From positions 372,001 to 436,000 of the forward strand of contig MU006103.1 in NCBI GenBank assembly GCA_010093705.1: a stretch of DNA of 64,000 nt. The letters are read 5' to 3'. Position 1 is the stretch's first letter, and every line of letters starts with the position of its first letter. The translations under genes and the position numbers were made by a program. A model generated the notes under the pieces. That model did not search any database, was not told the origin of the DNA, and saw nothing but the letters and a program-made list of their open reading frames with translations. The DNA comes from Patellaria atrata CBS 101060. Lineage: Eukaryota; Ascomycota; Dothideomycetes; Patellariales; Patellariaceae. Positions 46,101 to 58,269 of the stretch are shown here, one piece after another.

Positions 46101-47555
46101 GCCTCCAAATCTTCCCCAGATCCTGAACAAACAATTACTATCAAAGACATAGAACTCGCCGGTGGTAGTGCCAGTTTCACCCTGGCCAAATCTGATTTTG
46201 ATGCAGCAGTTGATGCGGCACGCAAGAACTTTGCTGATGCTATTGGGGCACCTAAGATACCAAATGTCAGTTGGTCAGATGTTGGAGGACTTACACACGT
46301 GAAGGATGCGGTAATGGAAACAATTCAGTTACCCCTTTCACGACCAGAATTATTTACGAAGGGAATGAAAAAACGAAGTGGGATCCTCTTTTACGGTCCT
46401 CCTGGAACGGGCAAAACGCTTCTCGCCAAGGCCATCGCGACCGAATTCTCGCTCAATTTCTTCAGCGTCAAAGGCCCGGAACTACTCAATATGTACATCG
46501 GAGAGTCAGAAGCTAATGTCCGCCGAGTGTTCCAGCGCGCAAGGGACGCAAGACCCTGTGTCGTTTTCTTCGATGAGTTAGACAGCGTTGCTCCCAAAAG
46601 AGGAAATCAAGGTGATAGTGGTGGTGTAATGGACCGGATCGTGAGCCAGCTGCTTGCTGAACTTGATGGCATGAGTGATGGACGAGAAGGCGCTGGAGGA
46701 GTCTTTGTCATCGGCGCAACGAACAGGCCTGATCTACTGGATCAAGCTCTACTTAGACCTGGTAGATTTGACAAGATGCTTTACCTAGGAGTAAGCGATA
46801 CGCATGAGAAGCAACAGACCATCCTGGAAGCTTTGACAAGGAAGTATGTTGTATCACCGAAAATGCTTGGCCGAGAATTTAATGCTTATGAGTTCTATAG
46901 GTTTTCACTCGATCCGTCTCTGTCTCTACGTGCTATCGCCTCCACACTCCCGTTCACGTACACCGGTGCTGATCTGTACGCCTTATGCTCTGACGCGATG
47001 CTGAAAGCTATCACTCGTCAAGCTTCAGCAGTTGACAAGAAAGTCGCTGCGTACAATGCTGATCACCAAGAAGACCCAATATCGATCGCCTACTACTTCG
47101 ACCATTTTGCCCAGCCGGAGGATATAACCGTTGAAGTCACCGAAGCGGACTTCATGCATGCAAAGAATGAGCTCGTGCCCAGCGTGAGCATGGACGAGCT
47201 CAAGCATTACGAACGTGTTAGGAGGACATTTGAAGGCCAAGAGAAGGCTAAGGCACGAGAACGTGAGCAGACAACGGGCCTTCTGCAGCAAAAAGATCCC
47301 AACAGCCAGGTCGGTGGGAAAGCCTTGGCCAAGGGGAAAGGGAGAGGAAAAGGTGCTATCGTGGATTCTCAGGCGGATTCTGCCCAGCACACTTCAGATA
47401 AGGCTAACACAGAGGAAGACGAAGATTCAGATGAGTATCTCATCCGAACAGATAATGTCTCGACGAACGGTTCAGCAATATCGGACAAATCCAGGGTTCA
47501 TGCGGAGGCCGAATTCGGCGAGGCTGCTGATGGGGACGAAGATATGTATACATAG
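43153..47555 (+). CDS. PEX6: Peroxisomal AAA ATPase Pex6
   Basis: Exons 43153-43327, 43384-46843 and 46901-47555 give 1429 aa. The N-terminal domains hold the first exon block LPLAAHLVLDELLKG and ALVKVGCFSGDWVKLE. The first AAA domain (from about 740) lacks a canonical Walker A, as known for Pex6 D1. The second is complete: GPPGTGKTLLAKAIATE at about 1063, VVFFDELDSVAPKRG and GATNRPDLLDQALLRPGRFD, followed by FTYTGADLYALCSDAMLKA. With Pex1 it pulls the Pex5 receptor out of the peroxisome membrane for reuse. The intron 46844-46900 is 57 nt, in frame and without a stop; removing it restores the family reading LTRKFSLDPSLSL. The C-terminal 110 residues are a charged, Gly/Lys-rich tail. Confidence 0.95.
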
Positions 47556-48640
47556 ATATGGTAGTCCTTGTCGCGAGTCATTGTACAATAGTTGTCAAAA
47601 GGTTTGAGGGCTAGTGAGCAAGCTGAAGGATTTAGAGCATGTCTCTTTTGTCTCTTACCAGTTACCATGAGACGTTCACCGTAAACCCCAATTCACTCCG
47701 CACGGACTTATGGAATTGCGTATGTACAGTACCTGTCAAGCGAACTAGTTCCCGATCCTGAAGGCAATCAGGGCTCGCTATGTGCCTCATCTTTCCCTAA
47801 CCACTCCCGAGTTACAGGTTGATTTCAACATTATTCTTGAATCTGACAGACAGGGACAACCGAGACAAGTTAAGCTCATACGGGAAGTACCGACATTAGG
47901 ATTTGACGCTTATCCCAAGAGGCCAAGATGCCGTCAAAAATCCCCATTGCGGTTGTTTGTGTAACGGGATTCCGGTGTTCGAAGAAGTTTCGTCCGTGGA
48001 TACCGGCAACCGAATAAAGCGGCATGTTGGCAAAAGGTTAGAGCTTGCGATGAACAACCGCCTGCCTCTAGTTTTGTCGTCTATTCACATTTGATATTCG
48101 TATCTTGATCTGAATTACGATTAGGGGTCAATCTTCATTGGCTGATTTTACAGTTTGGACAATGTTTCGGTGTATTAGCTCTTTTTGCAATGAACGCCTA
48201 TCGTGTTATGCTGGACCGACTGATGCCACCCTCCCACTTCTCTCGACCAGTCACCGGTAAACATCAGACAGTATCATCAATTGTTCTACTCCTAAGCCGA
48301 CCGTGCTTTGCAGAAACCCCCCTCCCCCAAAAGGCCTACTCGACAGTGCCGCACATATCGCACATGTGTGCGTATCGCCGCACGACATCGCGCACACATT
48401 TTTCAACTCCACCTCAAGGGCAACCTCCTCCCAAGAACCCGGCACCAAGGGTCTGTCACGGCCTTTAGAAAACTGTTGGGCCGAAAGAATTAGCCTCAGC
48501 TATATTCAGGTCCCATCCCATGTCTTGGAATTTCTTTCAAAGCCGCGCTGCTGGGATAGAATAGACGCGGTGGTAAGGTGAGGTAGTTGAATACTGCGTA
48601 CTTACTGCAGTATCTGGCCTGTACCACTTGCCATGTGTCT

Positions 48641-48648
48641 AGATAAGG
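48641..48648 (+). promoter_or_regulatory. Possible GATA-factor site
   Basis: AGATAAGG matches the HGATAR core used by AreA/Nit2-type nitrogen regulators. It lies about 540 bp upstream of the permease. Single-site evidence only. Confidence 0.25.
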
Positions 48649-49054
48649 TACAGTACATACAGTAAGGTAAACCAACAGGCGGCTCGGAGTGTGGAGACGG
48701 GAGGGGAAAGAATCCTCTACTTACCCCCGCCGCCGTTCAAACTCTTCAGCCTGTTCTTCGTCTTGTATGTACATACTCCAGTAACAAAACTCCAACTTTG
48801 GTTACTTACCGTCTTGTAAAACACAGCAACACGGGTACAGAAATTGAATCGGGCCCCTTCAAGCTGAACTATCATCACACATCAGGGCACGATCGTCCAT
48901 GGATTACAACTCGTGGGCGTTCCCGTCAGACTACAAGCGAACAAGGGCAATGATCTCCTTTCCCGTCCGTGGGATGCACATGCCCCAAAAGGTTACGCCT
49001 TACTGATACACCTGTAGAGCATATTCGTACCAAAACTATCATTGTAGAAGACTA

Positions 49055-49060
49055 CTTATC
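49055..49060 (-). promoter_or_regulatory. Possible GATA-factor site
   Basis: CTTATC, the reverse of GATAAG, about 130 bp before the permease start. Together with the site at 48641 it would fit nitrogen control of an amino-acid transporter; this is inference. Confidence 0.28.
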
Positions 49061-49187
49061 AGTCCAGAGCTCCACACCCAGTCTGTGTTACCCAGAGCGT
49101 GCTGCCCCCATCTCATCTACCCCGTTCCATGATAGCATTTGATATAACTGTATTATACAAAGCTATCATTTCTTTTCCTACCCAGTG

Positions 49188-51064
49188 ATGGACAGGTTCA
49201 CTTCGCGTAGGAGGTCTGTTCAGGATGTGCCGGTGACGTCTATTCTCGCTGGTGGAGATGTTCCCTTCGACCCAAACCACCCAAACTGGACAGCAGACGA
49301 GGAAGTTCTCGCTGCTCTTGGTTACAAGGCCGAGTTCAAACGTGAATTCGGCCTTATGACCACTTTTGCCGTCTCTTTCGCTGTATTAGGTCTCCTCCCG
49401 TCCTTCGCCTCGACTCTTTACTATGGTATGGGCTATGCTGGTACTGCTGGTAAGTTCAAACAAAAACATCTCCCACTTTACTCTATTCTAACGGCGCTTA
49501 GGAATGACATGGGGCTGGGTCGTACGTTTAAAACTTTGACGACGAACACATTATTCACGGAACTGATTCAGATTAGGTTGCGCTCACTGGTATCATGGCT
49601 GTTGCTGCGTCCATGGCTGAAATCTGTTCTTCTATGCCAACCAGCGGTGGTCTCTACTATGCTGCCGCCGTTCTTGCTCCTCCTGGATGGGGTCCTTTCG
49701 CCGCTTGGGTCACCGGTTGGTCCAACTGGTTGGCTCAGGTCACAGCTGCTCCATCAATCAATTGGGGCATTGCGTCTATGACTTTGGCCGCCAAATCTAT
49801 CACGGATCCCTCTTTCCATGCTAGCGATTACCAGGTCTTTCTCCTGACTTCGGCTTTCATGATCATCCACGCCTTCATGGCGTCCGTCCCAACCCGATGG
49901 ATTGCGAATATCAATTCCTTCGGCTCCATCCTTAACATCATGACCCTCATCATCGTTCTCATCATGATTCCGGCAGGTACCAATCGTGAGGAACAGGGTA
50001 TCTCCAAGTTCAACAAGGATAGCGCGGTCTGGGGTGACATCTACAAGGGAACAGCATATCCCGATGGAATTTCCGTCCTCATGTCCTTCATTGCGGTCAT
50101 CTGGACCATGTCCGGTTATGATTCACCCTTCCATTTGGCAGAAGAATGTTCCAACGCCAACGTCGCCTCTCCCCGAGCCATCGTCTTGACCGGTGCAACT
50201 GGCGGTGTTTTCGGCTGGTTCCTTCAATTAGTCGTTGCCTACACCGTCGTCGATATCGATGGTGTTTTGGAATCCGACATTGGTCAACCCTTCGCCGCAT
50301 ACCTTGCCCAGTGCATGTCTCAGAAGATGGTCCTCGCCATCCTCTCCCTAACCATCATCGCCGGTTTCTTCATGGGTCAAGGTGCCATGATCGCCGCGTC
50401 CCGAGTCACCTTCGCCTACGCCCGTGACGACTGCTTCGGCCCCGCCTCCGGCTTCATCAAGAAAGTCCACCCTCTGACCTCGACCCCCGTTAACGCCGTC
50501 TGGTTCAACGCCGTCGTCGGAATCGGCACCCTCTTCCTCATCTTCGGCGGTGAAATTGCCATCGGCGCTCTCTTCTCCATCGGTGCCCTCGCCGCCTTCT
50601 TCTCCTTCGCCACCCCCATCTTCATCAGAGCGTTCCTGGTCGGCGACCGCTTCCGTCGCGGACCCTGGCATTTGGGCAAGTTCAGCATCCCCATCGCCGC
50701 TTACGCCTCCGCTTTCGTCCTCCTCATGATTCCTATCCTTTGCTTGCCGTCTGTTGTCGGCAAGGATCTCACGTGAGTTACTTTTCCCCTCTTCCCCCGA
50801 TTTCCGGTAAATGAAACTATATATACTGACGTCCGATCCAGCGCCGAGACCATGAACTGGACCTGCGTCGTCTGGGGCGGCCCCATGGCTTTCGTCACCG
50901 TCTGGTGGTTCGTCTCGGCCAAACACTGGTTCAAGGGCCCCAAGGTCAACGTCGACCACATGATTCACAACCGCACCGACGCCGTGCTCGAGGGGAAACC
51001 GATGGACTCGGATAGCGGCAGCGACAATGCCGCGCCGGTTGGTGAGAAGAAGACGGAGTTGTAG
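49188..51064 (+). CDS. Amino-acid/GABA/choline-type permease (APC superfamily)
   Basis: Four exons, 49188-49449, 49502-49521, 49577-50772 and 50842-51064, give 566 aa. Exon 2 is a 20-nt microexon coding for most of GMTWGWV; I used donor GTACGT because it yields TWGWVVALTGIMAVAASMAE, of the length usual in the family. The N-terminal signature LAALGYKAEFKREF, then AEICSSMPTSGGLYYAAAVLAP, WTMSGYDSPFHLAEECSNAN and a run of about 12 hydrophobic helices mark the fungal GABA/choline permease group (Uga4- and Hnm1-like). It imports a small amino compound across the plasma membrane with protons; the exact substrate is not readable from sequence. Two GATA-type sites upstream may hint at nitrogen control. 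Confidence 0.93.
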
Positions 51065-51090
51065 GTTTGTTTCGTTTTTTTTTTTTGGTT

Positions 51091-51135
51091 AAGGGGGGAT
51101 AAGGGGGATAAGGGGGATAAGGGGGATAAGAGGGG
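51091..51135 (+). repeat. 9-bp tandem repeat
   Basis: About four and a half units of AAGGGGGAT just after the permease stop codon, following a T run. Confidence 0.85.
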
Positions 51136-51605
51136 AATGGAGGGAAGGGATACAGTTCGTTAATTCGCTTGTTCGGCTCGATATATCCATCTTGGTTCTT
51201 GGTTTCGGTACTCGCTTTTGGAATTGTGGGTTTCGATCGCTGTAATTTCTATAGAGAAAATGGAATGTGTTCGTCTGCTCTTTGTTGTTTCGTTTGCGAT
51301 GTCTGTTTCCCTGGCCTGCCCTATCTATCCCGCCCTAGCGTAGTGTACCCTACCGCATTGGCAAGGAAACATGGCCGAATGTCTGAATGTCTGGATCCGA
51401 CTGACGTCCTGATCGTCGACCTCATACTACCACACCACAGTATTTCACGTCCCACTACCTTAACGCCAGTAGTATCGTACATTGTACTGTACGTGTAACA
51501 TGTAGTTACGTAGTCATACACCCTTCCCCTTATACAGTCATACAAATCCCCCCTTCGCCCCCTTAGAATTACAAACAGAAAAGGGGAAGGAAAGGGGTCG
51601 AAACG

Positions 51606-51632
51606 CTACGATACGATACGATACGATACGAG
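51606..51632 (+). repeat. 5-bp tandem repeat (ATACG)n
   Basis: About five consecutive ATACG/CTACG units in the permease-to-C2H2 gap. Confidence 0.8.
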
Positions 51633-51670
51633 ACGGTATCGGTAGGGTAAGGATACGGCGAGGTAGACAG

Positions 51671-51776
51671 TTAGATAGTTGGATGGTTAGATAGTTGGAT
51701 GGTTAGATAGTTGGATGGTTAGATAGTTGGATGGTTAGATAGTTGGATGGTTAGATAGTTGGATGGTTAGATAGTT
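51671..51776 (+). repeat. 16-bp minisatellite
   Basis: Six identical units of TTAGATAGTTGGATGG followed by a 10-bp partial unit. Perfect identity between units suggests recent expansion. Confidence 0.95.
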
Positions 51777-52652
51777 AAACGCGTAGGACGGATTGGGATG
51801 GGGATAGGGATGTGTGGGTTACGGTACGAGATGGTTTATTCGAGTCCTGGACCTGGATCTCAAATCCCAAGTTTCGAATCTGGAAGGTATGGTGGACCAG
51901 AGAGCGGGAAAGAGATGGGAATTAGAGGGGAGGGTGGGGGGGATTTTGTGGTGTGCTGGGGTGGAATGGAGTAGACTGTATACTGAGCACGACGGGATGT
52001 GGTATGTCCTTGCGGGTTACCTTCACGTTTGGATTGATGTTGTTGGGGCGTGGGATTGCGGTATGTAAGGTGCTGGATAGGTGAGGTTCGAATGGTGTTG
52101 ATTCTGATTCTGATTTTGGGGTTGGGAGGGTATGTCTACCGCCGCTGTTGACATTTGGGGAGTGGGTAAGGCAAACAGTGGGGCAAAGGTAGATTCGACG
52201 CCCATTTGTAAATTTGCTACGTCACAAGGTAAGCACTTAGAACCGATGTCAACTTTGAGTGAATCTTCATTATATTTCTGACGAAAGCCCCGCTATCCAC
52301 AATCGGTGCGGGTGTTGAAACCGAGATCTTTGAGTACATTAGTACGGTAGAGATAACCGAAAGTGACAATATCGTAACACGTGAGCAGCATTACCTCACA
52401 ATCGTCGATATTAAACCCCGAAAAGGAAAAAAAATATGATGATGAGAATTGATGGCTTCTCCAAGCCACCGCCATACCCTCTACCCAAACTCCCAGGCAG
52501 TGAAATGGAACTGGGGGTAGAGTAAAAAAGGTGATTAAACTGGAGAGAAAGAAAAAGGAGTCATATACCATATATACATGAGAATGTGCATCACGATAAA
52601 CGAGACACAAATCGAAAGATAAATCGAACACATGCAGCAAAACGACTGCATA

Positions 52653-54661
52653 TTAGCAATGATCGAAAGTGTTGTAAGCAAAACTCGCGCCATGATGCCC
52701 TTGAGCATCGAACTGAAATGAAGTTGCGGCGTCGTCAAACCCGATGCCAGGCATTACCGCAACGCCTGCCTGAAGCATGTTGTAGTCCATCGCATAGTCG
52801 TCAAATTGTATCGAGCTGTTGTACGTTGCTAGGTTGGCTGTGTTGAGCATGGTGGCGGAGGGATCGAGAGGAATTTCGGACTTGAAGGGAGGAGTGGGGG
52901 AGGAGACGAACTGGAACTCGAATTCGGAGGGGCTGATGCTGTAGTTTGCGAATTGATCGGTGGAGATTTGATCGTGCGGGCTTGAGTCATGCTTATCGGA
53001 GGTGTCGATGTCTTTGTCCCCTGAGATGACTGTCTCTTCGACTTCTTTTATCCAGATGTTTTTTAAAGTGTCCATGGGTGGGTGATCCCCACCGCCTTTA
53101 CCACCACGTCTCTCCTCATTCTTGCTCTTACGTCCTCGCTTACGCGGGTTGAAGTGGGTTCGACGAAGATGAGCGGCTGCATTGTAGTATGCACCATACT
53201 TCTTTCCCTGACTACATTGCTTGCATTTTGAGAGAAAGTCTTTGTTGGGTGACGCATCTACCGTGACCCAGACCTTTCGTACTTTCGTGTGTACTCGTTC
53301 GGTATGACGACGAAGCTCGTGTTCGCCACGAAACCCATCAGGGTTTTCATCACACTGTTTGCAATATACTTTTGGGTGTGAAGGTCGTACATAATGCGTT
53401 CTCGAAATCGCAGCTAGGCTTTTCGACGATCCGTCTTGACTCTTAACACGCACAATCTGACCTTCAGATGACTCTTTCGCAACCGACGGTTGTTCAGAAT
53501 CTGAGACTTTTGGTTGAATAGAACGTCGACCTTGAGCGAGTTGCTCCTGGCGACGGCGAAATAAACGAGTCTGACTTGATGCAGAGGATTTGAAAGAAGA
53601 CGTGGATGTTGAGCTCTGACTCGAGTCTGATCTCTCCATATCCTCCACAGTATCAGACGATGAGAAGTGAAAAGATGGTGGAACATCACCATGAGAAGGG
53701 GTACAAGACGATGAAACATGATGCTCAGTGTCGACACAAAGGGGATATGAACGGTTGTCTTGTGTCAAGCCGTGCTTGACACCTGACACACTGTTCGAGG
53801 GGAAACACTTCTCTTCAGAGAATACAAAATCAGAAGGTGAAGACGAAACGTTCGAAAGAACAGATTGAACACGCAACAAATTAAATGTATTTGAAAGAGC
53901 TGAACCAGCGATACTACTTTCTCGAGACATCTCGCTTGGAGGTGTCGACACAAACGACTGTTCACCTATTGTTGCGCTGTTAGGTGAGATAGAACCGTCA
54001 TATGGTGACAAGTTCCATTGACTAGAGGTTGGAGCGGATGGATGGGAAGCCCATTGCCCGTTTGAGAACGATTTCTCAGTGCGGCCTGAAAACTTCTCGA
54101 CCCAGTCTTTGGGGTCGTAAACTTCACATTCGTACACGTTTGGTAGTTTTTGACGGAACGAGGTGTTGGATAATTTGTAGGCGTTGGAAGGGTCGTCGCC
54201 AGCAGTCTGCCACTGCGCGGAGTATGGGCCGGAGGATAGACTGGGAGCCGATGATGTGCCCTCGCTACCGGGTGAGGATGCTATTGACGGTACTCTTGTC
54301 ATGGGTGCTGCTGTGGGAAAGGATTGCATCGAGCGATAGGCGCGGCTCATGCTTTGTGGTATCGATAGTTCCTGTGTGAGGTTAGAAGAGGTCCGACAAG
54401 TAACCAAACAGAGTATTCGAAGCGTACATTAGGCCTGGATGAGCTCGGGTATCCTCCATATGACATAGTTCTGGGGATATGAGGTGCCTGATCCGTCCTG
54501 GAGAAGGTATCTTCGATAAGTTGGGCTTTTCTTTCGTTCCATAGTAGTTTGCGTTGATCCTCTGTCAGGTCGGAATGCTGCTGCCAGAATGCCTGACACT
54601 CCTGTTGTAAGAGCTGACGGATCATATCAGTGGTGCTGGTCGACATGCAATTGCTCGCCAT
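52653..54661 (-). CDS. C2H2-type zinc-finger transcription factor
   Basis: Exons 54661-54428 and 54371-52653 give 650 aa; intron 54372-54427 is GT-AG. The N-terminus has LLQQECQAFWQQHSDL and DQRKLLWNERKAQLIEDTF, a small helical block. The middle is Ser-rich and disordered. At about 412-485 lies a two-finger core: YCKQCDENPDGFRGEHELRR with HTERVH, then KCKQCSQGKKYGAYYNAAAH with LRRTHFNPRKRG. This atypical wide-spaced pair followed by a basic NPRKRGRKS tail is shared by a group of filamentous-fungal regulators. It is probably a nuclear DNA-binding factor; targets are unknown. A 5'-leader intron (54756-54817, GTATGT to TTAG) is likely. Confidence 0.88.
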
Positions 54662-56256
54662 AGATATTATGGTTTTGTAATATCGTCTTTCCGTTCGAAT
54701 CTGATTGTTTGATCCTTATTGCTCCCTGTGATCTGATGTTTCGGAGGGCTCGTCTCTAATGAGGATCAGTAAAGCCTAAGTAACATAGTCTACATCACAA
54801 CAGGAAAGTGTACATACGAATTGATAATCGTCCAGAATGGATAAGAGTGAATGGAATTGAAGGGCTGTAGAAATGTGTAAGTTGATAAGTTTGAGGCGAA
54901 CAAGAATGATCAACGGAATGGGAGCGGAGGCGGGTTATGGGACCCTTTTTACTGTGAGGTAGAACGTGCGTTGGCGTGACCCAGTTGGCAGAAGCAATCC
55001 CACAAGATTCCGGTGAGACAAGGGATGACTGCGACACTGAAACGAAGATGATTTGTTTAGAACGTCGATAATCATTGGCAGCCAGCTGAAGATGACGATC
55101 TATAATCAAGGACTTCCGGAGACTGAAAAAGTAACCTGGGCGTCGGGGGCGAGCATCATCACGCTCCAGCACCTTGTATCCCGTACTTCCAGGTTCAAGA
55201 ATCGCACAGCACGGTCGGCATTCGGTCTAGTTCTCGTACACAAACAACGGCCTGTCAAAATTCACCCTCCAAGTCTTCAAGAGACGGTGATAATTGGTTA
55301 CAAAGTCTTGCAGTAGTTGTTGCGTGGGGGATGTTGAGGAGGAGCGAGTTGACTGTTCAAGACTCCAAGCAAATGATATCCAGAAGTGTGTGGTGGGTTA
55401 GGTTCCCATTGGTCGCCTCGAACTTTTCGACTTACAATTTACCTTGATAGTTGATACGCGGATACGCCTGACCGTCATAAGGTCATAGCCTTCCATAACA
55501 CCCCTTGCAGAATTGCTTTGCTGGCTTCCACTGCACTATGTATACAATACATTACCTATCTTCCTTGCCGCGTTGTGGTTAGAGATCGAGGTAGGTGCAC
55601 TTATATACAAGTTAGGTGGATTCGTCATCAAGGTCAGCCACCCACCAGACCGATAACTTGATACAGCGGCATGTCCTTGTGCAGTAGATTAATTCTGTTG
55701 GATAGAAAGCCGTTCACTCCGTACGGTTCGGAGGCCTAAGAACTCTTAGAAGTTGAAACACATCGTCCTTATGCAAAAATTATAGTTCTGGAATAAGATT
55801 ATGGCGAATAGTGTCCTTGTTCAAGACATATCCCCCTAAAGTACTACACTACCGTAGTCGGGCATGAGTCGTTTATCAGAATCCCATAGTAATCGGGCGT
55901 AAACAAAGGCAAACAAGAGAGCTGCGCCCCTCTGCGACCTACCACATTAGACCGAAATGCTTCGTATTCTACACTTCGTTGCTCACATAGCCGTTACTGC
56001 AATATTGGCCCAGGACTTTATTGGTGTATCGGTGCGCGATTTCATTCTTCTGAAAATCTGCCCTGGAGGGCACAAGACCGAGAAAAACATCCAGCTGAAT
56101 TCTATCGGGCTCTCGACATAGGTGCATGAGTTGAAGCCGCACTAATGTCGACTCTGTACTTCTTCGGTCGATCGAGTTATTGACCGGTGCCCAGCTTCTA
56201 GAACCCAGATCTTTCAGAAGGAGCCGATGGTACAAGGTATCTTTTGAGAGCACTGT
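54662..56256. other. Intergenic between C2H2 gene and TRM5
   Basis: About 1.6 kb, mainly promoter and leader of the C2H2 gene. The frames seen at 54.8-55.3 and 56.0 kb have no domain character. No repeats were recognised. Confidence 0.45.
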
Positions 56257-57921
56257 CTATACTTCCCTGAACGCCACTTCTTCAGGCAATCTAAAGCTTG
56301 CGCAGAACATCCTTTTCTTTGGTGCCACATCTCTTACATCGTGGATGCACAACTCTAGCTTCTCATCTGCTTCGTCGATCTCGCATTTGAGTAGACCGCT
56401 GATCCTACTACGTATATCTTTCTTCTCTGCTACGTTATCTTCGCTTTTAGTACTGAAGCAGTATACGTGGACCATAGGAAGTCTCGTACTACTGTGAGGA
56501 TGAAAGAGAGTACGTTGCGATGGCGTGTAGAGACCAATAAACGCTGGAAGAAATGACAATGCAGATGCAGGAAGGTTCATGATATAGTGAGAGAAAATCT
56601 TTGGCTGAACGAGAACCTCCGATTGTGCGTCCTGCACCAGTTTATCCGAACGATTTCCAGAATTAGACGCTCTTCTCTGTCTTGATGTGATGCTTTTCGA
56701 AATAGTCACGGTGTAGGAGTCGTTTAATAGTGACGTGGTGGCATCTCGAATGAAAGTGTGACCATCTTCACAGAACGGACGGACAAACCTATGTACTTTG
56801 TTACGTGTTATTGCATCCTTGAGGCCCGCGAAGCTGTCTGGGTTAAGATCATTTGCCCATATGAAGACCTCCTTTTTACCTGCGGGGATAGCGAAAGGCC
56901 CAACACCAGCCATCACATCACAGACGGCTTCTCCCCTCTTCAAACTGGAGACCATACGAGCATGTTCGGTATGTAATCGAGGGTTCCAGTACACTTTGGC
57001 AAAGTCAAAGTGAAAAGTGCAATCCTCTTCTTTAACTTCTACGTTCAAGTCATCTTTACCTGCAAGAACTTCATATTGAAACGTTCGAAAGGGGTTCTCT
57101 GTGCCTACATCTTGAATCTTATTGATGACCGTGGTTATTTTGGGATTTTTATCGACCAAAACGTCGGCCATGATTTGTTTATATTCTGCAAGGGGTGTTT
57201 TGCCTGAGTGACCTAGTTCACGAAGATTTAGATGTGCTATAAGGATAGTTAGCATTCCGAAGTCACAAGGTATGAGTTGAAGAGCATCATACCAACGTGA
57301 CCCACCATAGAGAAACCCTGTGGGATGTCTTCTATTTGATCTTCAGGCATGATTGCGCTCATTATATCATCTACAGCATGTCAGACCTCGTGTATCTTGA
57401 TGGCCAGTAAATGATATTGCGAACCGTATGTCCAATAGTCGTACTTGAGGTGCAGGTCGTAAGGTATTAATGTTACTTTACCATCACTCTCCAATTCTCG
57501 CAACGTAGCACTCCATGAGGACGGATCTACCTACTGCCATTAATCAAAGTTCACTAACCTAACTTCTTGTTATCCTCATACCGTCGTATTTGATCTCGGG
57601 CTGCAGCAGCAAGCATTTTTTTCCAGTTTTTGCGAAGTCAGGTGTGGGATCTGGAACGACAGTAAGAAGGCGAGGTAATGCGAGTATATCTTTGCTTCTT
57701 TCTAATGATCTCTTGCAGTGTGAAATATCCGTAGGACTATGGACTCGTGCGGCGGATATAGGACATATTTTTTGGAAGAACGACCGGTCGAGAATGCGCA
57801 TTGCGCGATTGACGGGAGGTCGGAACATTGCGTCTTCGGGCATAGATCTTATATACGGTGATCTAACTGATGCGTTGAGAGGGTATTTTTTCGATACTAC
57901 AAAGTGACGCGAACGAGGCAT
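56257..57921 (-). CDS. TRM5: tRNA (guanine37-N1)-methyltransferase Trm5
   Basis: Four exons, 57921-57582, 57526-57425, 57370-57293 and 57236-56257, give 499 aa. The N-terminal part has MFRPPVNRAMRILDRSFFQK, then KYDDPSSWSATLRELESDGK and FSMVGHVAHLNLRE across spliced joins. The catalytic half has ENPFRTFQYEVLAG, FDFAKVYWNPRLHTEHAR, the SAM-binding DVMAGVGPFAIPAGKK, NDLNPDSFAGL and the NLPASAL motif. Trm5 methylates G37 next to the anticodon in nucleus/cytosol and mitochondria, which guards against frameshifting. For the first intron the third AG of a CAGTAGGTAG string was used as acceptor because only it keeps the frame. Head to head with the kinesin gene, 348 bp apart. Confidence 0.94.
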
Positions 57922-58269
57922 GTCATAGGGCTGTGAAAGGGGTTTTCGGCTGTCGGAGGGTCTAATTCCCCTTTGTCTCTAGCGTCCTTATGTTCCCCGG
58001 CCAAACCCCAGCAAGTTTGATGAGATAATATGGGTTGGACTGAGTAACAGGAGCAGAGGAGTTGATATTACAATAATAACAACCTAAGAAACACCTTTGC
58101 GCGACTTAAACATCTCTTTGCGACGCGACGAATCAACCTCCGCATCCGTAAACCTTTTCGGAACCGCTCTGCAACTATTCCCGCGTATGGCATATATCTA
58201 GATTATCTCTAGTTACGTGCCGTACCCTCCGACTTGTAACCTCCAAGACCTGGCGGACAAGACAACAAC
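57922..58269. other. Short shared promoter of TRM5 and kinesin-3
   Basis: 348 bp between two diverging start codons. Both promoters and leaders must fit here. No TATA box is evident. Confidence 0.5.

Larger units (their letters stand above)
47556..49187. other. Intergenic upstream of the permease
   Basis: 1.6 kb without a supported gene. It contains GTACAGTAC at 47724-47732 and 48648-48656 and several GATA-type sites nearer the permease. A C/A-rich stretch near 48.3-48.5 kb gives overlapping open frames in three phases, a composition effect. Confidence 0.45.
51065..52652. other. Intergenic with minisatellites
   Basis: Convergent 3' regions of the permease and the C2H2 gene. It holds three simple tandem arrays and one GTACTGTAC at 51485-51493. 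Open frames here are repeat-derived or short. Confidence 0.5.

Noticed and set aside
48190-48581. Three overlapping plus-strand frames
   Set aside because: C-rich DNA open in all phases at once, with no protein signature; a composition effect.
50348-50968. 206-aa minus-strand acidic open frame
   Set aside because: Exact antisense shadow of the permease exon; codon bias of the permease leaves the reverse frame open.
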